Notes: a model not told the origin generated them from the letters alone. Counted from the first letter of the stretch, positions 29,512 through 41,363 are shown. The stretch: 64,000 bases of DNA from Pelomonas sp. V22 (GCF_030014915.1 NZ_JAGIXS010000002.1:462296-526295); one strand, 5' to 3'. Made by a program: numbers and translations.

Positions 29512-30602
29512 GGCTTGAACTCGATCTCGGCGCGCAGGCCATGGGGCTGGTTTTCGGTCAGGTCCAGGCGGGCGTCGCTGCCATAGAACATCAGCAGGCG
29601 CTCACGCAGATTGCGCAGGCCGGTGCCCGAGCCGACCGACTGGGTCAGGCCGACGCCGCTGTCGCTGCACCAGATGCGCACCCGGCCATCGCCCCCTTGC
29701 TCGCCGCCCAGCTCGATGCGACCGCCCACCTCGCTGGGGTCGATGCCGTGGCGCACTGCGTTCTCCACCAGGGTCAACAGCGCCATCGGCGGGAAGCGCA
29801 GGCGATGCAGGCTCGCGGGCAGGTCGATGGCATAGCTGAGCCGGTCGGGCATGCGCAGATGCATCAGCTCCAGGTAGGAGCGCACCAGGCCCAGTTCGTC
29901 GCTGAGGTTGGAGGTCTCGTCATGCAGGCGCGGCATGGCCGCCCGCAGGTAGCTGATCAGGCTGCGCAGCACCGGCGCCGCCTGGGGTGAGCCGGTCTCG
30001 ACCAGGGCGCGGATATTGGCCAAGGTGTTGAACAGGAAATGCGGCTCGACCTGGGCCTGCAACAGGCGCAAGCGGGCGTCCAGCGCCCGCCGTTCAAGCT
30101 CGCTGCGCTCCAGCTCGAAGCGCAGCGCCTGGTTGCGAGCCTCGGTGTCGCGCTGGCGGTAGAGCGCGCCCATGGCCAGCAGCGGCGCCACCAGCAGGCC
30201 GGAGCCGGCGATCCACAGAAACCCGAGCACCCGGCCTTCGCTGCGCAGCAGCACCGCCACATCCCCGCCGACCGACACGAGGTAGACCAGCAAGGTGGCC
30301 AGCGGCACCGTGAGCACCACCGCCACCACCTGCAGGAACCAGCGCGCCAGCCAGCGCGGCAGGCTGCGCGGCCATTGGCCTACGGCCGAGAAAGCGAGCA
30401 AGCCCAGCAAGGCGACGAACAAGGTGCGGCCGAGCAGCACCGACAGCGGGGTGATGAAGATCGGGTCGAGCAGCACCGCCGCCAGAGCGCCCAGGGCCAG
30501 GGCCAGGGCGACACGGCGGGCCGACAGCGAGCCGACAAAGCCTTGCCAGGCCTCGCGATGGCTGGGCAGCGGCAGGGGGGTCGAGGGGGAGCCAGACGTC
30601 AT
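29508..30602 (-). CDS. LytS/AlgZ-type sensor histidine kinase
   Basis: A 364-residue membrane kinase. Four hydrophobic segments (about residues 28-150) precede a coiled linker, the His_kinase motif LQAQVEPHFLFNTLANI (phospho-acceptor His) and an HATPase domain (LVENAVRHGIDP, GSGTGLRNLRERLLMFYG). No large sensor domain, so it probably senses within or near the membrane. ATG 30602 gives the compact family N-terminus. Operonic with the LytTR regulator and divergent from a DsrE gene. Confidence 0.92.
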   Translation of the reverse strand: MTSGSPSTPLPLPSHREAWQGFVGSLSARRVALALALGALAAVLLDPIFITPLSVLLGRTLFVALLGLLAFSAVGQWPRSLPRWLARWFLQVVAVVLTVPLATLLVYLVSVGGDVAVLLRSEGRVLGFLWIAGSGLLVAPLLAMGALYRQRDTEARNQALRFELERSELERRALDARLRLLQAQVEPHFLFNTLANIRALVETGSPQAAPVLRSLISYLRAAMPRLHDETSNLSDELGLVRSYLELMHLRMPDRLSYAIDLPASLHRLRFPPMALLTLVENAVRHGIDPSEVGGRIELGGEQGGDGRVRIWCSDSGVGLTQSVGSGTGLRNLRERLLMFYGSDARLDLTENQPHGLRAEIEFKP

Positions 30603-30723
30603 GGTCGCCAGCGTAACGACTGGCGGCGGCCCGACCAAGGGTTGGAACCCGCCCAGGCGACGAACGACGGTTTGCGGCCCTTGAGAGGCGACGCACAATG
30701 CGGCATCCCACCAGGAGCTTCCC

Positions 30724-31167
30724 ATGACAATGATCCGCAAATTCCTGATTGCCCTGAGCAGCTTGGCCGTCCTGGCCCTGCTGCCACTGTCCAGCGCCAG
30801 CGCCCAGGCCACGGGCCCAGACCAGGTGGTCTACCACCTGAGCGACACCGCCAGCCAGGCGCTGGGCGGCCTGCGCAACATCAAGAATCATCTCGACACC
30901 GACCCCACGGCCAAGATCACCGTCGTGGCCCATGCCCAGGGCGTGGATTTCCTGATGCAGGACGCCAAAGACCGCAATGGCAATCCCTACGAGATCGCGG
31001 TGCAGGAACTGGTGGGCCGGGGCGTGAAGTTCGAGGTCTGCGAGATCACGCTGAAGAACCGGGGCCTGAAGAAGGAGCAGTTCATCGCCGAAGCGCAGTT
31101 CACGCCCTCGGGCGTAGTGCGCCTGGCCAAGCTGCAGCGCCAGGGCTACGCCTACATCCGACCCTGA
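30724..31167 (+). CDS. Secreted DsrE-family protein
   Basis: A 147-residue protein with an N-terminal signal peptide (ending SSASAQA, about residue 28) and a DsrE/DsrF-like domain. That domain contains VVYHLSDTASQALGGLRNI, VAHAQGVDFLMQDA and the conserved Cys in FEVCEITLKNRG. DsrE-fold proteins take part in sulfur transfer or redox; the periplasmic class is not well defined. It is transcribed away from the LytS-type kinase and may be a target of that system. Confidence 0.85.
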   Translation: MTMIRKFLIALSSLAVLALLPLSSASAQATGPDQVVYHLSDTASQALGGLRNIKNHLDTDPTAKITVVAHAQGVDFLMQDAKDRNGNPYEIAVQELVGRGVKFEVCEITLKNRGLKKEQFIAEAQFTPSGVVRLAKLQRQGYAYIRP

Positions 31168-31180
31168 TCCGGGCCCGGAT
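31167..31180. terminator. Palindrome at the 3' end of the DsrE gene
   Basis: ATCCGGGCCCGGAT is a perfect 14-base palindrome whose first base is the last base of the DsrE stop codon. It lies between two convergent genes and may act as a transcript boundary. The arms have almost no loop and there is no U-tract. Confidence 0.3.
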
Positions 31181-31215
31181 TCCGGCGCTGGCCTGCCGTT
31201 GATGGCCAGGTGGCT

Positions 31216-31458
31216 TCAAGCCGCCGTGCCGCACATCACCACGTCGCGGCCGGCGTTGACGGCAAAGCGCAAGGCCTCGGCCGGGCTGGACCAGGCAAAG
31301 CCGCCGGCCAGCGCTTCCTCGCGATAGGCCTCGCGCCGGGGCTTGTCGCCCCGCACGCGCATCACCACGACGGCGGCGATGTAGCCATAGGCACGGGGTT
31401 TTTCAATCGCACCCGCGTAGATCCGGTAATCCCCGGCGTCGACTTCTTCGAAATGCAT
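31216..31458 (-). CDS. Small hypothetical protein, 80 residues
   Basis: MHFEEVDAGDYRIYAGAIEK begins a soluble alpha/beta protein ending AVNAGRDVVMCGTAA. An AGGAG ribosome site lies seven bases before ATG 31458, so I prefer this start to the longer frame that begins further upstream with low-complexity Arg/Ser. I do not recognise the family. It is convergent with the DsrE gene and divergent from the AraC-type regulator. Confidence 0.6.
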   Translation of the reverse strand: MHFEEVDAGDYRIYAGAIEKPRAYGYIAAVVVMRVRGDKPRREAYREEALAGGFAWSSPAEALRFAVNAGRDVVMCGTAA

Positions 31459-31619
31459 GAACTGCTCCTGCGCGGCAGAACGGCGACCGCGAGAGCCGCA
31501 CTGTGCGCGCCGGCTCGGGCAGCGGATATCGTCATTTGGTGGGGGGTGCCCCATGGTCCAGCCCCCTGTGGCTCACGTAAAACATAGCGCGTCCAAGGAA
31601 ACCACGAGGTGAACAAGCG

Positions 31620-32741
31620 TTGATCCGCTTCGGCTCCATGAGCACCGTGCTGCTGCTGGGCGCCCTCTATGGCGCCCTGTTCATGCTGCTGCTGTGGTGG
31701 ACGCCGCGCAACCGCGTTGCCAACCGTTTCCTGGCCTTGCTGCTGGCGGTGATCGCCTTGCAGTTGCTGCCCTACATCATTGGCTATGCCGGCTTTTACG
31801 ATGCCTTCCCCTGGCTGTCCTACCTGCCCTATGAGGCCTCGCTCGCCTTCGGGCCGCTGCTGTACTTCTATGCGCGCAGCCTGAGCCGGCCGCAGCTGCC
31901 GCCGCGCTGGGGCTGGCACTTCGCGCCGGTGCTGCTGCAACTGGCCTACTACGGCGCGATCTTCGTGCGGCCGTTGGCTTTCAAGAATGCCTGGAACGAC
32001 GCGACGCATGTGCCCTACATCGTGCCGCTGGAACAGCTGGCCACCTTCACCTCCATCGCCTGCTACTGGGGCCTGTCACTGCGCGACTATCGCGGCTACC
32101 AGCGCTGGCTGGCCGACAGCGTCAGCGACTGCGAGGACCACAACCTGGAGTGGCTGCGCAACTTCCTGATCGCGCTCGGCGTCACGCTGCTCTTGTGGGC
32201 AGGCCTCGCGGCACTGCAGCGCTGGGTGGTCAAGCTGAACTACTTCGAGGAGTTCCCGTTCTACCTGTGGTTCGCCTTGCTGTCGTATTACCTGGGCACC
32301 GAGGGTTACCGGCATGCCGGGCATCGCTACCCGGTCTGGGCCGAGATGCCGGCCGCACCTGCCATGCCGCCACCGCAGCCCGCCGCACGGGCTGGGATCA
32401 ATTGGGCCGAGCGCGGCCAGCGCTGGCGGCAGCAGGTGCAGGAGCAAGGCTGGTGGCGCGACCCCGAGCTGAGTCTGCAGGAACTGGCCCGCTTGCTGGG
32501 CACCAACACCAGCGATCTGTCGCGGGCCTTCAACGAGGGCCTGGGTCAGAACTTCAACGAGCTGATCAATCGCATGCGGGTCGAAGCCATCCAGCAGGCA
32601 CTCCAGGCAGGAAATGCCGGGCGCGGCTTGCTCGACATCGCCCTCGAAGCCGGCTTCAGCTCCAAGGCCAGCTTCAACCGCTGCTTCAAGCTCTATGCCG
32701 GCGAGACGCCCAGCGCCTACGCCGCTCGTCTCAAATCATAA
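31620..32741 (+). CDS. Membrane-anchored AraC-family transcriptional regulator
   Basis: A 373-residue protein. The N-terminal half has about seven hydrophobic segments (residues 8-240). It is followed by a Pro-rich linker and a C-terminal AraC double helix-turn-helix (about 275-370: LSLQELARLLGTNTSDLSRAFNEG and DIALEAGFSSKASFNRCFKLYAGETPSAY). Such proteins sense signals in the membrane and bind DNA directly. TTG 31620 is chosen because GAGGTG lies upstream; ATG 31638 is the alternative. It precedes a secreted S41 protease on the same strand. Confidence 0.88.
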   Translation: MIRFGSMSTVLLLGALYGALFMLLLWWTPRNRVANRFLALLLAVIALQLLPYIIGYAGFYDAFPWLSYLPYEASLAFGPLLYFYARSLSRPQLPPRWGWHFAPVLLQLAYYGAIFVRPLAFKNAWNDATHVPYIVPLEQLATFTSIACYWGLSLRDYRGYQRWLADSVSDCEDHNLEWLRNFLIALGVTLLLWAGLAALQRWVVKLNYFEEFPFYLWFALLSYYLGTEGYRHAGHRYPVWAEMPAAPAMPPPQPAARAGINWAERGQRWRQQVQEQGWWRDPELSLQELARLLGTNTSDLSRAFNEGLGQNFNELINRMRVEAIQQALQAGNAGRGLLDIALEAGFSSKASFNRCFKLYAGETPSAYAARLKS

Positions 32742-32826
32742 AAAACCCGGGCGTCTCAGCGGCTTTGAGGCGCCAGCGGCGGCGCGAGTCCCTAGCTTCG
32801 GGGCTGTATCCACCCCGGAGATCGTG

Positions 32827-34338
32827 ATGACGAGCCCCTTCCCTTTTTTAATACGCCATGCGCAGCGCTGGGCCAGCGCCGGCCTCGCCTGCCTGCTGCT
32901 TCAGACGGACAGCGCCAGCGAAGTGCGCGCCGAACCGCTGAGCGCCGACCAAGCGGCGCGCGAGGTCCGCATCCTCACGAAAGCCCTGAACAGCCTGCAT
33001 CCGGCGCTGACCAAGTACCGCAGCCAGGTCGAGATAAGCGCCGCCTTTGCCCGCTTCGAGCAGCGCGGCCAGGCCGCTCGCAGCGCCGCCGAGATGTACC
33101 TGGCCGCCACCGAACTGGCCGCCGCCATCCGCTGCGGCCATACCTGGACCAACGTGCTGAACCAGGCCGGCGCGGCCAAGACTGGCCTGCTGGAGCCAGC
33201 CAACAAGCTGCCGCTGCTGCTGGGCCTGGTGGAAGGCCGCTGGCTGGTGCTGGCCAGTGCGGACCCCGCCGTGGCAGCGGGCGATGAGGTGCTGGCGGTG
33301 GACGGCGTCGGCGCGGCGCAGATGGTGGAGCGCCTGATGCCCTATCTGCGCGCCGACGGCAGCAGCGACGGCAAGCGCCTCCGCCAGCTCAGTCACGACC
33401 GCAACGACTACAGCCAGCTCGACATGCTGTGGCCCCTGCTCTCGCCTCCACAGGAGGGCCGCTATCGGGTCGAGCTGAGGCGCGCATCCGGCGAGCGGCT
33501 CACGCTGGCGCTGCAGGCCGTGAGCCTCTCGGAGCGGGAGGCCGCGCTCAGCGCCAGAGGGCGACTCACGCCGCCCTCCGAGGCCTGGACCTTCAAGGTC
33601 GACGGAGACGTTGCCACGCTCACCATGCCGAGCTGGAGCGTTTGGAACAGCAAGTTCGACTGGGCCGCCTTCATCGACGAAAGCTTTGCCCGGCTGAAGC
33701 GGGAGCAGGTGCCCCATCTGGTGATCGACATCCGCGCCAATGAGGGCGGCGACGGCGCCGTCGGCAATCGCCTGCTCTCGCACCTGATACGCGAGCCCCT
33801 CAGCTACCAGCGCCTGCAGAACGTCAGCAGCTACGAGCGCGTGCCCTATGCCCTGGCCCGCTACCTGGACACCTGGGACTACAGCTTCTTCGACCGCACT
33901 GGCGATGTGGAGCCGATCACTGTAGGCACGGCCGCCGGCAAGTTCCGGCTCAAGTCCAAGGCATCGTCGCCGGGCCTGATCACGCCCGTGGCCACGCCTT
34001 ACGCGGGACAGGCCTTCGTGCTGGTCGGCGCCGAGAACAGCTCGGCCACTTTCGTCTTCGCCGACTTTGTGCAGCGGGCCCATGCGGCCACGCTCGTGGG
34101 CCAGCCCACCGGCGGGAACCAGCGCGGCCTGAACGGCGGCCAACTCGCCTGGGTGGTGCTGCCGCATTCCGGCGTGGCGGTGGACATTCCGCTGCTGGCT
34201 GCCGCCTACACCGAGGCCACGCCCGATGCGAGCGTCACGCCGGAACTGCTGGTGCAACCCAGCTTCGCGGCCGCGGCAGCGGGGCGCGATCTGGAGATGG
34301 AGGCTGTGGTGGCGAGGATCGCCCAACGGCGCAAGTAG
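32827..34338 (+). CDS. S41-family peptidase-like protein, secreted
   Basis: A 503-residue exported protein with a signal region at about residues 10-35. It has a degenerate PDZ-like middle (VAAGDEVLAVDGVGAAQMVERL) and a C-terminal S41 tail-specific-protease domain: VIDIRANEGGDGAVGNRL, VLVGAENSSATFVFAD with the probable nucleophile Ser, and GQPTGGNQRGLNGG. The Lys of the classical Ser/Lys dyad is absent at the TGGNQRG position, as in tricorn-like members, so catalysis may differ or be lost. It lies 86 bases after the AraC-type regulator and may be its target. Confidence 0.85.
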   Translation: MTSPFPFLIRHAQRWASAGLACLLLQTDSASEVRAEPLSADQAAREVRILTKALNSLHPALTKYRSQVEISAAFARFEQRGQAARSAAEMYLAATELAAAIRCGHTWTNVLNQAGAAKTGLLEPANKLPLLLGLVEGRWLVLASADPAVAAGDEVLAVDGVGAAQMVERLMPYLRADGSSDGKRLRQLSHDRNDYSQLDMLWPLLSPPQEGRYRVELRRASGERLTLALQAVSLSEREAALSARGRLTPPSEAWTFKVDGDVATLTMPSWSVWNSKFDWAAFIDESFARLKREQVPHLVIDIRANEGGDGAVGNRLLSHLIREPLSYQRLQNVSSYERVPYALARYLDTWDYSFFDRTGDVEPITVGTAAGKFRLKSKASSPGLITPVATPYAGQAFVLVGAENSSATFVFADFVQRAHAATLVGQPTGGNQRGLNGGQLAWVVLPHSGVAVDIPLLAAAYTEATPDASVTPELLVQPSFAAAAAGRDLEMEAVVARIAQRRK

Positions 34339-34464
34339 CTGGATACACCGGGGCTGTCGGCTTGGCGCCACGCAGGACCGCCACATCGCATGGCCGACCT
34401 ATCATCAATCGCAGCCTCGCCGACGGACCACCGGCCCGTGGCAGCTGCGCAAAAGGAGCCAAGC

Positions 34465-34899
34465 ATGGGAATGACTGCGGTTCAGAACCCGGGCCTCGCC
34501 GCCCCCGAGGTGATGCCGGACGTCAACACGACGCCGCTGATCGATGTGCTGCTGGTGCTGCTCGTGATGCTGATCATTACCATCCCGACGCAGTTGCATG
34601 CGGTCACGCTGGATCTGCCCTCCGGCCCGCCACCGCAATCGCTCAAGACCCCGACGGTCGTTGAACTCTTCATCGACTTCGACGGCGCCGTGAGCTGGAA
34701 CGGCCTGGCTGTTAGCCCTGCAACCCTGGAACAGCGCCTGGCCGACCTCGCAAGGCTGCCGAGCAGCGACCAGGCCGAGATCCACATCAAGCCGAACAGC
34801 GTCGCCGACTACGGACATGTCGCCGCCGTCATGGCCTCGGTCCAGCGCCACGGTCTGACCAAGATGGGCATGGTGGGCCAGGGGCGCTTCGCTCACTGA
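34465..34899 (+). CDS. ExbD/TolR-family biopolymer transport protein (orphan)
   Basis: A 144-residue inner-membrane protein. One transmembrane segment carries the essential acidic residue in VNTTPLIDVLLVLLVMLIIT, and a periplasmic domain (VVELFIDFDGAVSWNGLAV) follows. ExbD works with ExbB to drive TonB by the proton gradient, but no exbB is adjacent. ATG 34465 is preceded by AAAGGAG, a near-perfect ribosome site. The sequence style is that of the second ExbD of Xanthomonas-like tonB-exbB-exbD-exbD loci, so it may serve a complex encoded elsewhere. Confidence 0.9.
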   Translation: MGMTAVQNPGLAAPEVMPDVNTTPLIDVLLVLLVMLIITIPTQLHAVTLDLPSGPPPQSLKTPTVVELFIDFDGAVSWNGLAVSPATLEQRLADLARLPSSDQAEIHIKPNSVADYGHVAAVMASVQRHGLTKMGMVGQGRFAH

Positions 34900-34920
34900 A
34901 ACGAAGCACCGGAAAAGAAA

Positions 34921-34946
34921 AAAGCCACCGCTTTCGCGGTGGCTTT
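34921..34946. terminator. Bidirectional intrinsic terminator between exbD and tRNA-Ser
   Basis: AAAGCCACCGC-TTTC-GCGGTGGCTTT is a perfect 11-bp stem with a UUUC-type loop. On the minus strand it is followed by TTTCTTTTCC, a good U-tract to end the tRNA-Ser transcript. On the plus strand the tail TCTCGTTT is weaker but can end exbD. Confidence 0.88.
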
Positions 34947-34952
34947 CTCGTT

Positions 34953-35040
<88 letters not shown>

Positions 35041-35081
35041 AGGTTCGGCACTCGCGTGGTCTTCAGCGAGTCAAGCCCGCA

Positions 35082-35111
35082 AGTATAGCGGACTTTTTCA
35101 GGCCTCGGCAA
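35082..35111 (-). promoter_or_regulatory. Promoter of tRNA-Ser
   Basis: On the minus strand TTGCCG (35111-35106) and TATACT (35087-35082) are 18 bases apart. The tRNA 5' end is about 40 bases downstream of the -10 box. The -35 box abuts the serS stop, so the tRNA can be transcribed separately from serS. Confidence 0.65.
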
Positions 35112-37475
<2,364 letters not shown>

Positions 37476-37476
<1 letters not shown>

Positions 37477-37925
37477 CACAGCACCCCGATCACATGGACT
37501 TCAAAGCTCAGCGGCTGGCCGGCGAGCGGATGGTTGAAATCCATTAGCAGCCAGTCTTCACCCACTTCGCGCACCAGGCCGGCGTAGCCGCCCTGGCCGT
37601 CGGGCGTGGGGAACTGCACCACGTCGCCGACCGTGTATTCGGCATCCGGGTCGCCCAGCTCATGCAGGAGCGAGAGCTTCACGCGCTGCATCATCTCTTC
37701 GTTGCGCTCGCCAAAGGCCTCGCCCGGCGCCAGGGCCAGCGTGGTGCGCGTGCCCTCGGGCAGGCCGACCAAGCGGGCCTCGATGGCCGGCGCCAGTTCG
37801 CCCGTACCCATGGACAGCGTGGCCGGCTTGTCGTCGAAGGTGTTGATCAGATCGCCCCCATCCGGCCCGATCAGGCGGTAATGCAGGGTGAGGAAGGATC
37901 CGGCTTGAATGAGATTCACGGGCAT
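37476..37925 (-). CDS. fkpB: FKBP-type peptidyl-prolyl isomerase (SlpA/FkpB)
   Basis: A 149-residue SlyD-like isomerase/chaperone of the cytoplasm. It shows [19 protein letters not shown], the insert-in-flap arrangement ([20 protein letters not shown]) and the end [20 protein letters not shown]. It lacks the His-rich metal tail of SlyD. It is followed directly by ispH and is divergent from radC with about 65 bases between starts. Confidence 0.93.
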
Positions 37926-37989
37926 CAGGGGTTCGATAGACTGCGCGGATTTTAAGGCCCCGGCCTTGTTCGCCCTTCCCTGCCCTCCG

Positions 37990-38664
37990 ATGCCCCTGGA
38001 TCAGCTCCCCAAAGAAGCCCGCCCGCGCGAGAAACTGCTGGCCCGGGGTGCCGCCTCACTGGCCGATGCCGAGCTGCTGGCGCTGCTGCTGCGCACCGGC
38101 ATCAAAGGCCGGCCGGTGCTGCAGATGGCGCAGGACTTGCTGGACGAATTTGGCGGCTGGCCCGGCCTGCTGGGCGCCGACCTGCCGGCGCTCGCCAAGG
38201 TCAAGGGCCTTGGCCCGGCCAAGCGTGCCGAGATCGCCGCCGTGCTGGAAATAGCCCGTCGTTCGCTGCGCAGCGAGTTGCAGCAACGGCCGGTCTTCGA
38301 TGCGCCGGAGCGGGTCAAGCAGTACTGCCGGCTGCACCTCGGGGAGCTCGGTCACGAGGTCTTCGCCGTGCTGTTCCTGGATGTGCAGCACCGGTTGATC
38401 GCGATGGAGACGCTGTTCAGAGGCACGCTTTCGCAAACAGCCGTCTACCCCCGTGAGATCGCCAAGCGGGCGCTCGAGCTCGGGGCGTCGGCCGTGATAT
38501 TGGCGCACAACCACCCCTCGGGCGTGGCCGAGCCCTCCAGGGCCGATGAGCTGCTGACGCAGGGCCTGCAAAAGACGCTGGGCCTGCTGGACGTGCGCGT
38601 ACTGGACCACCTGGTGGTCAGCGCCTCCGAGGTCGTCTCCTTCGCCGAGCGAGGCTTGCTGTGA
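37990..38664 (+). CDS. radC: RadC-family JAB-domain protein
   Basis: A 224-residue protein. A helix-hairpin-helix region ([20 protein letters not shown]) precedes a JAB1/MPN domain with metal motif [14 protein letters not shown]. It was named for DNA repair but its function in the cell is uncertain. ATG 37990 gives the standard start [17 protein letters not shown]. The downstream Smr gene begins at a GTG overlapping its TGA stop, so the pair is co-translated. Confidence 0.94.
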   Translation: MPLDQLPKEARPREKLLARGAASLADAELLALLLRTGIKGRPVLQMAQDLLDEFGGWPGLLGADLPALAKVKGLGPAKRAEIAAVLEIARRSLRSELQQRPVFDAPERVKQYCRLHLGELGHEVFAVLFLDVQHRLIAMETLFRGTLSQTAVYPREIAKRALELGASAVILAHNHPSGVAEPSRADELLTQGLQKTLGLLDVRVLDHLVVSASEVVSFAERGLL

Positions 38665-39296
38665 AGCGCGAAGTACTCGGCCTCGCAGATCTGAAAGCGC
38701 TGCAGCGGGAGCTGAGCCTGCGCCGCAAGCTGGAAGAGGAGCGGCTGGAGCGCATCGCCGCCGCCCGTCGGCTGGCCGAGCAGGAAAAGCGCATCTTCGA
38801 ACTGAGCATCGGGCCGGTAACGCCCTTGGCCGACAGTCGCCGCTATGAACACCCGGTCGAGCCGCCCGCCCCCGAGCCGCGCCAGCGCGAGGCCGACGAG
38901 CGCGCCGTGCTGCTGCAGGCTCTGTCGGACGACTTCGATGTCGAGACCTTGCTGGAGACCGACGAAACCCTGTCCTTCCGGCGTCCCGAGATCAGCGCCG
39001 AGGTGGTGCGCAAGCTGAGGCGTGGCCACTGGGCGCTGCAAGCACAGCTGGACCTGCACGGCCTGCGCCGCGACCAGGCTCGCGAGGCCTTGGGCCATTT
39101 CATCCATGAGTCCAAGCGGCGCGGCCTGCGCTGCGTGCGCGTGGTCCATGGCAAGGGCCACGGCTCGCCAGGGCGGGAGCCCGTGCTCAAGTCGCGGGTG
39201 CGGCGCTGGCTGGTGCAGAAGGTGGAAGTGCTGGCCTTTGTCCAGGCCCGCGCCAGCGAGGGTGGTGCGGGCGCCCTGATGGTGCTGCTCGCCTGA
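38661..39296 (+). CDS. Smr-domain protein
   Basis: A 211-residue protein. A charged helical N-terminus (about residues 1-60, probable coiled coil) precedes the Smr domain at about 125-205: [26 protein letters not shown] and the closing [11 protein letters not shown]. Smr domains are found in MutS2 and in small endonuclease-like proteins that cut DNA or collided mRNA. The start is GTG 38661, overlapping the radC stop (GTGA). The longest frame and the coupling support it. Confidence 0.9.
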   Translation: MKREVLGLADLKALQRELSLRRKLEEERLERIAAARRLAEQEKRIFELSIGPVTPLADSRRYEHPVEPPAPEPRQREADERAVLLQALSDDFDVETLLETDETLSFRRPEISAEVVRKLRRGHWALQAQLDLHGLRRDQAREALGHFIHESKRRGLRCVRVVHGKGHGSPGREPVLKSRVRRWLVQKVEVLAFVQARASEGGAGALMVLLA

Positions 39297-39485
39297 GCGA
39301 AGCTCCTCGGGTCAGCTCGCATTCTGGGCCAGCTCGCCAGCCGCTGGAACCGGCGGCAAACCCTCAGTTGCTAACGCCGCCAAATCCCACCTCGGGGCGG
39401 CTTGCGCCTCCCTGCCAACGGGCTTAGTCTGGCCCTGCAGTTTCCTGGTCATTGCTCTCATCCACCCACCGCTCGGAGGCATCCA

Positions 39486-40130
39486 ATGAACATGGCACAA
39501 CAACCGCAAGGCGCATCGCGCTTCACTGGCATCGGCATCGTGATCCTGGTCCATGCGCTGATGATTGCCGGCCTGAGCAGCGGCCTGGTACAGCGGGTGC
39601 TCAAGAAGGAACCGACGATCACCAAGGCCCGCGTGATCGAGCCGGATGAAACACCGCAGACACCGCCACCGCCGCGCAAGCCCATCGAGGATCCCACACA
39701 GCGAATGGTGATCCAGGACCCGGTCCTGATCCAGCCGCCCACCTTCGTCGAGGCCACGCAAATCGAGGCGCCACCTAACGCCCCACCGAATCCGCTGCGC
39801 GCCGGCACAGGCTCCGATCCAAGGCCGGTCGTCGTCGCCCCGGTCGAGAAGGCAAGCGTTCCCACGGTCGTCACGCCCGGCATGGTCTGTACGAAGATGG
39901 GCAAGCCCGACCTGCCCAGCGTGAACTGGGCCGGCGATGCGCTCTTCAGGGTGCAGGCCACGGTGCATGCCGGCCGGGTCACGGCCACCGAGTTCACCGT
40001 GCTCGCCGGCGCGATGGACCCCAAGACCCGCCGTGCCCTTCAGTCGGCCATTGCCAACGCGCTGCGCGACACCTACGAATGCCCGGGCGAGCACCGCTTC
40101 GAGCAAGAGTTCAACATCCGCGTCGAGTAG
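39486..40130 (+). CDS. Energy transducer TonB-like protein
   Basis: A 214-residue protein. One transmembrane anchor (about residues 15-35, IGIVILVHALMIAGLSSGLV, with the His of TonB anchors) leads to a Pro-rich periplasmic spacer (PQTPPPPRKP) and a C-terminal TonB-like domain (about 130-214: DLPSVNWAGDALFRVQATVH, SAIANALRDTYECPGEHRFEQEF). It should couple proton force to outer-membrane receptors. ExbB is absent nearby; an orphan ExbD lies about 5 kb away on the same strand. The 190 bases upstream hold no gene that I can support. Confidence 0.85.
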   Translation: MNMAQQPQGASRFTGIGIVILVHALMIAGLSSGLVQRVLKKEPTITKARVIEPDETPQTPPPPRKPIEDPTQRMVIQDPVLIQPPTFVEATQIEAPPNAPPNPLRAGTGSDPRPVVVAPVEKASVPTVVTPGMVCTKMGKPDLPSVNWAGDALFRVQATVHAGRVTATEFTVLAGAMDPKTRRALQSAIANALRDTYECPGEHRFEQEFNIRVE

Positions 40131-40137
40131 GCAGGGA

Positions 40138-40151
40138 GCCCGGCGACGGGC
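40138..40151. terminator. Small hairpin between convergent tonB-like and globin genes
   Basis: GCCCG-GCGA-CGGGC has a stable GNRA-type tetraloop. It lies in the 26-base gap between two convergent stop codons. No U-tract on either side. Confidence 0.35.
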
Positions 40152-40156
40152 GCGTC

Positions 40157-40558
40157 CTAGACGTTCCTCATCCAGTCCGCGGTGTTCATGAACGCCGCAT
40201 CCAGCCTCTCACGCAGCGCCGGGTCGAGCTCGCACTCGAGCATGGCCTGGCGCATGCAATCCATCCACTGGTCGCGCTCACGGATGCCAATGCGGAACGG
40301 CATGTGGCGGGCCCGCAGTCGCGGGTGGCCGAAGCGCTCGATGTAGTGATCGGGCCCGCCGAGCCAGCCGCACAGAAACCAGTGCAGCTTGTCGCGCGAG
40401 CCGTCGAGGAGGGGTGGGTGAACAGCGCGCAGCGCCGCGTAGGCGCTCTCGAGGTCCATCAGGTCATAGAAGCGGTCGACCAGTTGGCGCACGGCTGCTT
40501 CGCCGCCCACCCAGTCGAAGGCTGTAGCCGGCTTGCCGGCGGACTCCTCGGGGATCAC
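40157..40558 (-). CDS. Group II truncated haemoglobin
   Basis: A 133-residue 2-on-2 globin. Tyr31 (B10), the proximal His85 in LRARHMPF, and the Trp at G8 in RDQWMDCMRQAM are the markers of group II. FLCGWLGGPDHYIERFGHP is the typical E-F region. Likely binds O2 or protects from NO/peroxide. Translation starts at GTG 40558, one base after the stop of the FlhG-like gene, so the two are coupled; no alternative start gives the full domain. Confidence 0.92.
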   Translation of the reverse strand: MIPEESAGKPATAFDWVGGEAAVRQLVDRFYDLMDLESAYAALRAVHPPLLDGSRDKLHWFLCGWLGGPDHYIERFGHPRLRARHMPFRIGIRERDQWMDCMRQAMLECELDPALRERLDAAFMNTADWMRNV

Positions 40559-40559
40559 T

Positions 40560-41363
40560 TCAGGTCAGCAGGCGATTGGCCAGCGCCTTGACGCCTTGCG
40601 CGGCTTCGCTGCCCGGGTACTGCTCGATCAGCAGCTGGCGCTTCAGCACGGCTTGACGCACGGTGGCGTCGTTGCGCACTTCGCCGAGCAGGTCGAGCCG
40701 GAAGGCCGAGCCCGGCTGCTGGCCGACGAAGCGCTGCAGCACCTGCTGCAACTGGCCGCAAATCAGACGGCCCTCGCCCAGACGTGAAGCCTGGTTGACC
40801 AGCAAGCCCACCTGACGGCGGCCCTGCTGCGTGGCCAGCACCTTGATGGTGGCGTAGGCATCGGTGAGCGAGGTCGGTTCGGGCGTGGCCACCACCATCA
40901 CGTCGGTGGCCAGCGAGACGGCAAACAGCACCACGTCGGAGATGCCGGCGCCGGTGTCCAGCAGCACCCAGTCGAAGCGTGGCTTGACCTGGTCGATGAT
41001 GGCCAGCAGGCGGTCGCGCACCTCGGGCGTGAGCCGCGAGTACTCGACCATGCCTGAACCGGCCAGCAGCACGGAGAAACCGCCGGGCGCGGGCAGGATG
41101 GCCTGCTCCAGCGTGGCCTTGTCGGTGAACACATCGTGCAGCGTGAGCTTGGGATGCAGGTTCAGCACCACATCCAGATTGGCTAGGCCGAGGTCGGCAT
41201 CCAGCACAAGCACGCGCTCGCCCCGGGCGGCCAGAGCCGCTGCCAGATTGGCGGTGACAAAGGTCTTGCCCACGCCGCCCTTGCCGCTGGTGACGGCCAG
41301 GGTGCGGGCACCGCCGGTGCGGGCGGGACGTTGGGGGGCGGCCGGAATTGCGCTCATGCTCAT
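40560..41363 (-). CDS. MinD/ParA-family ATPase, FlhG/FleN-like
   Basis: A 267-residue deviant Walker A ATPase: TSGKGGVGKTFVTANLA, VLVLDADLGLANLDVVLN, WVLLDTGAGISDVVLFAV and the ATPEPTSLTDAYATIKVL block match FlhG/FleN/YlxH, which controls flagellar number and placement. The start MSMSAIPAAP at 41363 overlaps the stop of the GGDEF gene (ATGA). Pairing with a diguanylate cyclase and the nearby cheRDB genes supports a motility role. No flhF is in the window. Confidence 0.86.
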   Translation of the reverse strand: MSMSAIPAAPQRPARTGGARTLAVTSGKGGVGKTFVTANLAAALAARGERVLVLDADLGLANLDVVLNLHPKLTLHDVFTDKATLEQAILPAPGGFSVLLAGSGMVEYSRLTPEVRDRLLAIIDQVKPRFDWVLLDTGAGISDVVLFAVSLATDVMVVATPEPTSLTDAYATIKVLATQQGRRQVGLLVNQASRLGEGRLICGQLQQVLQRFVGQQPGSAFRLDLLGEVRNDATVRQAVLKRQLLIEQYPGSEAAQGVKALANRLLT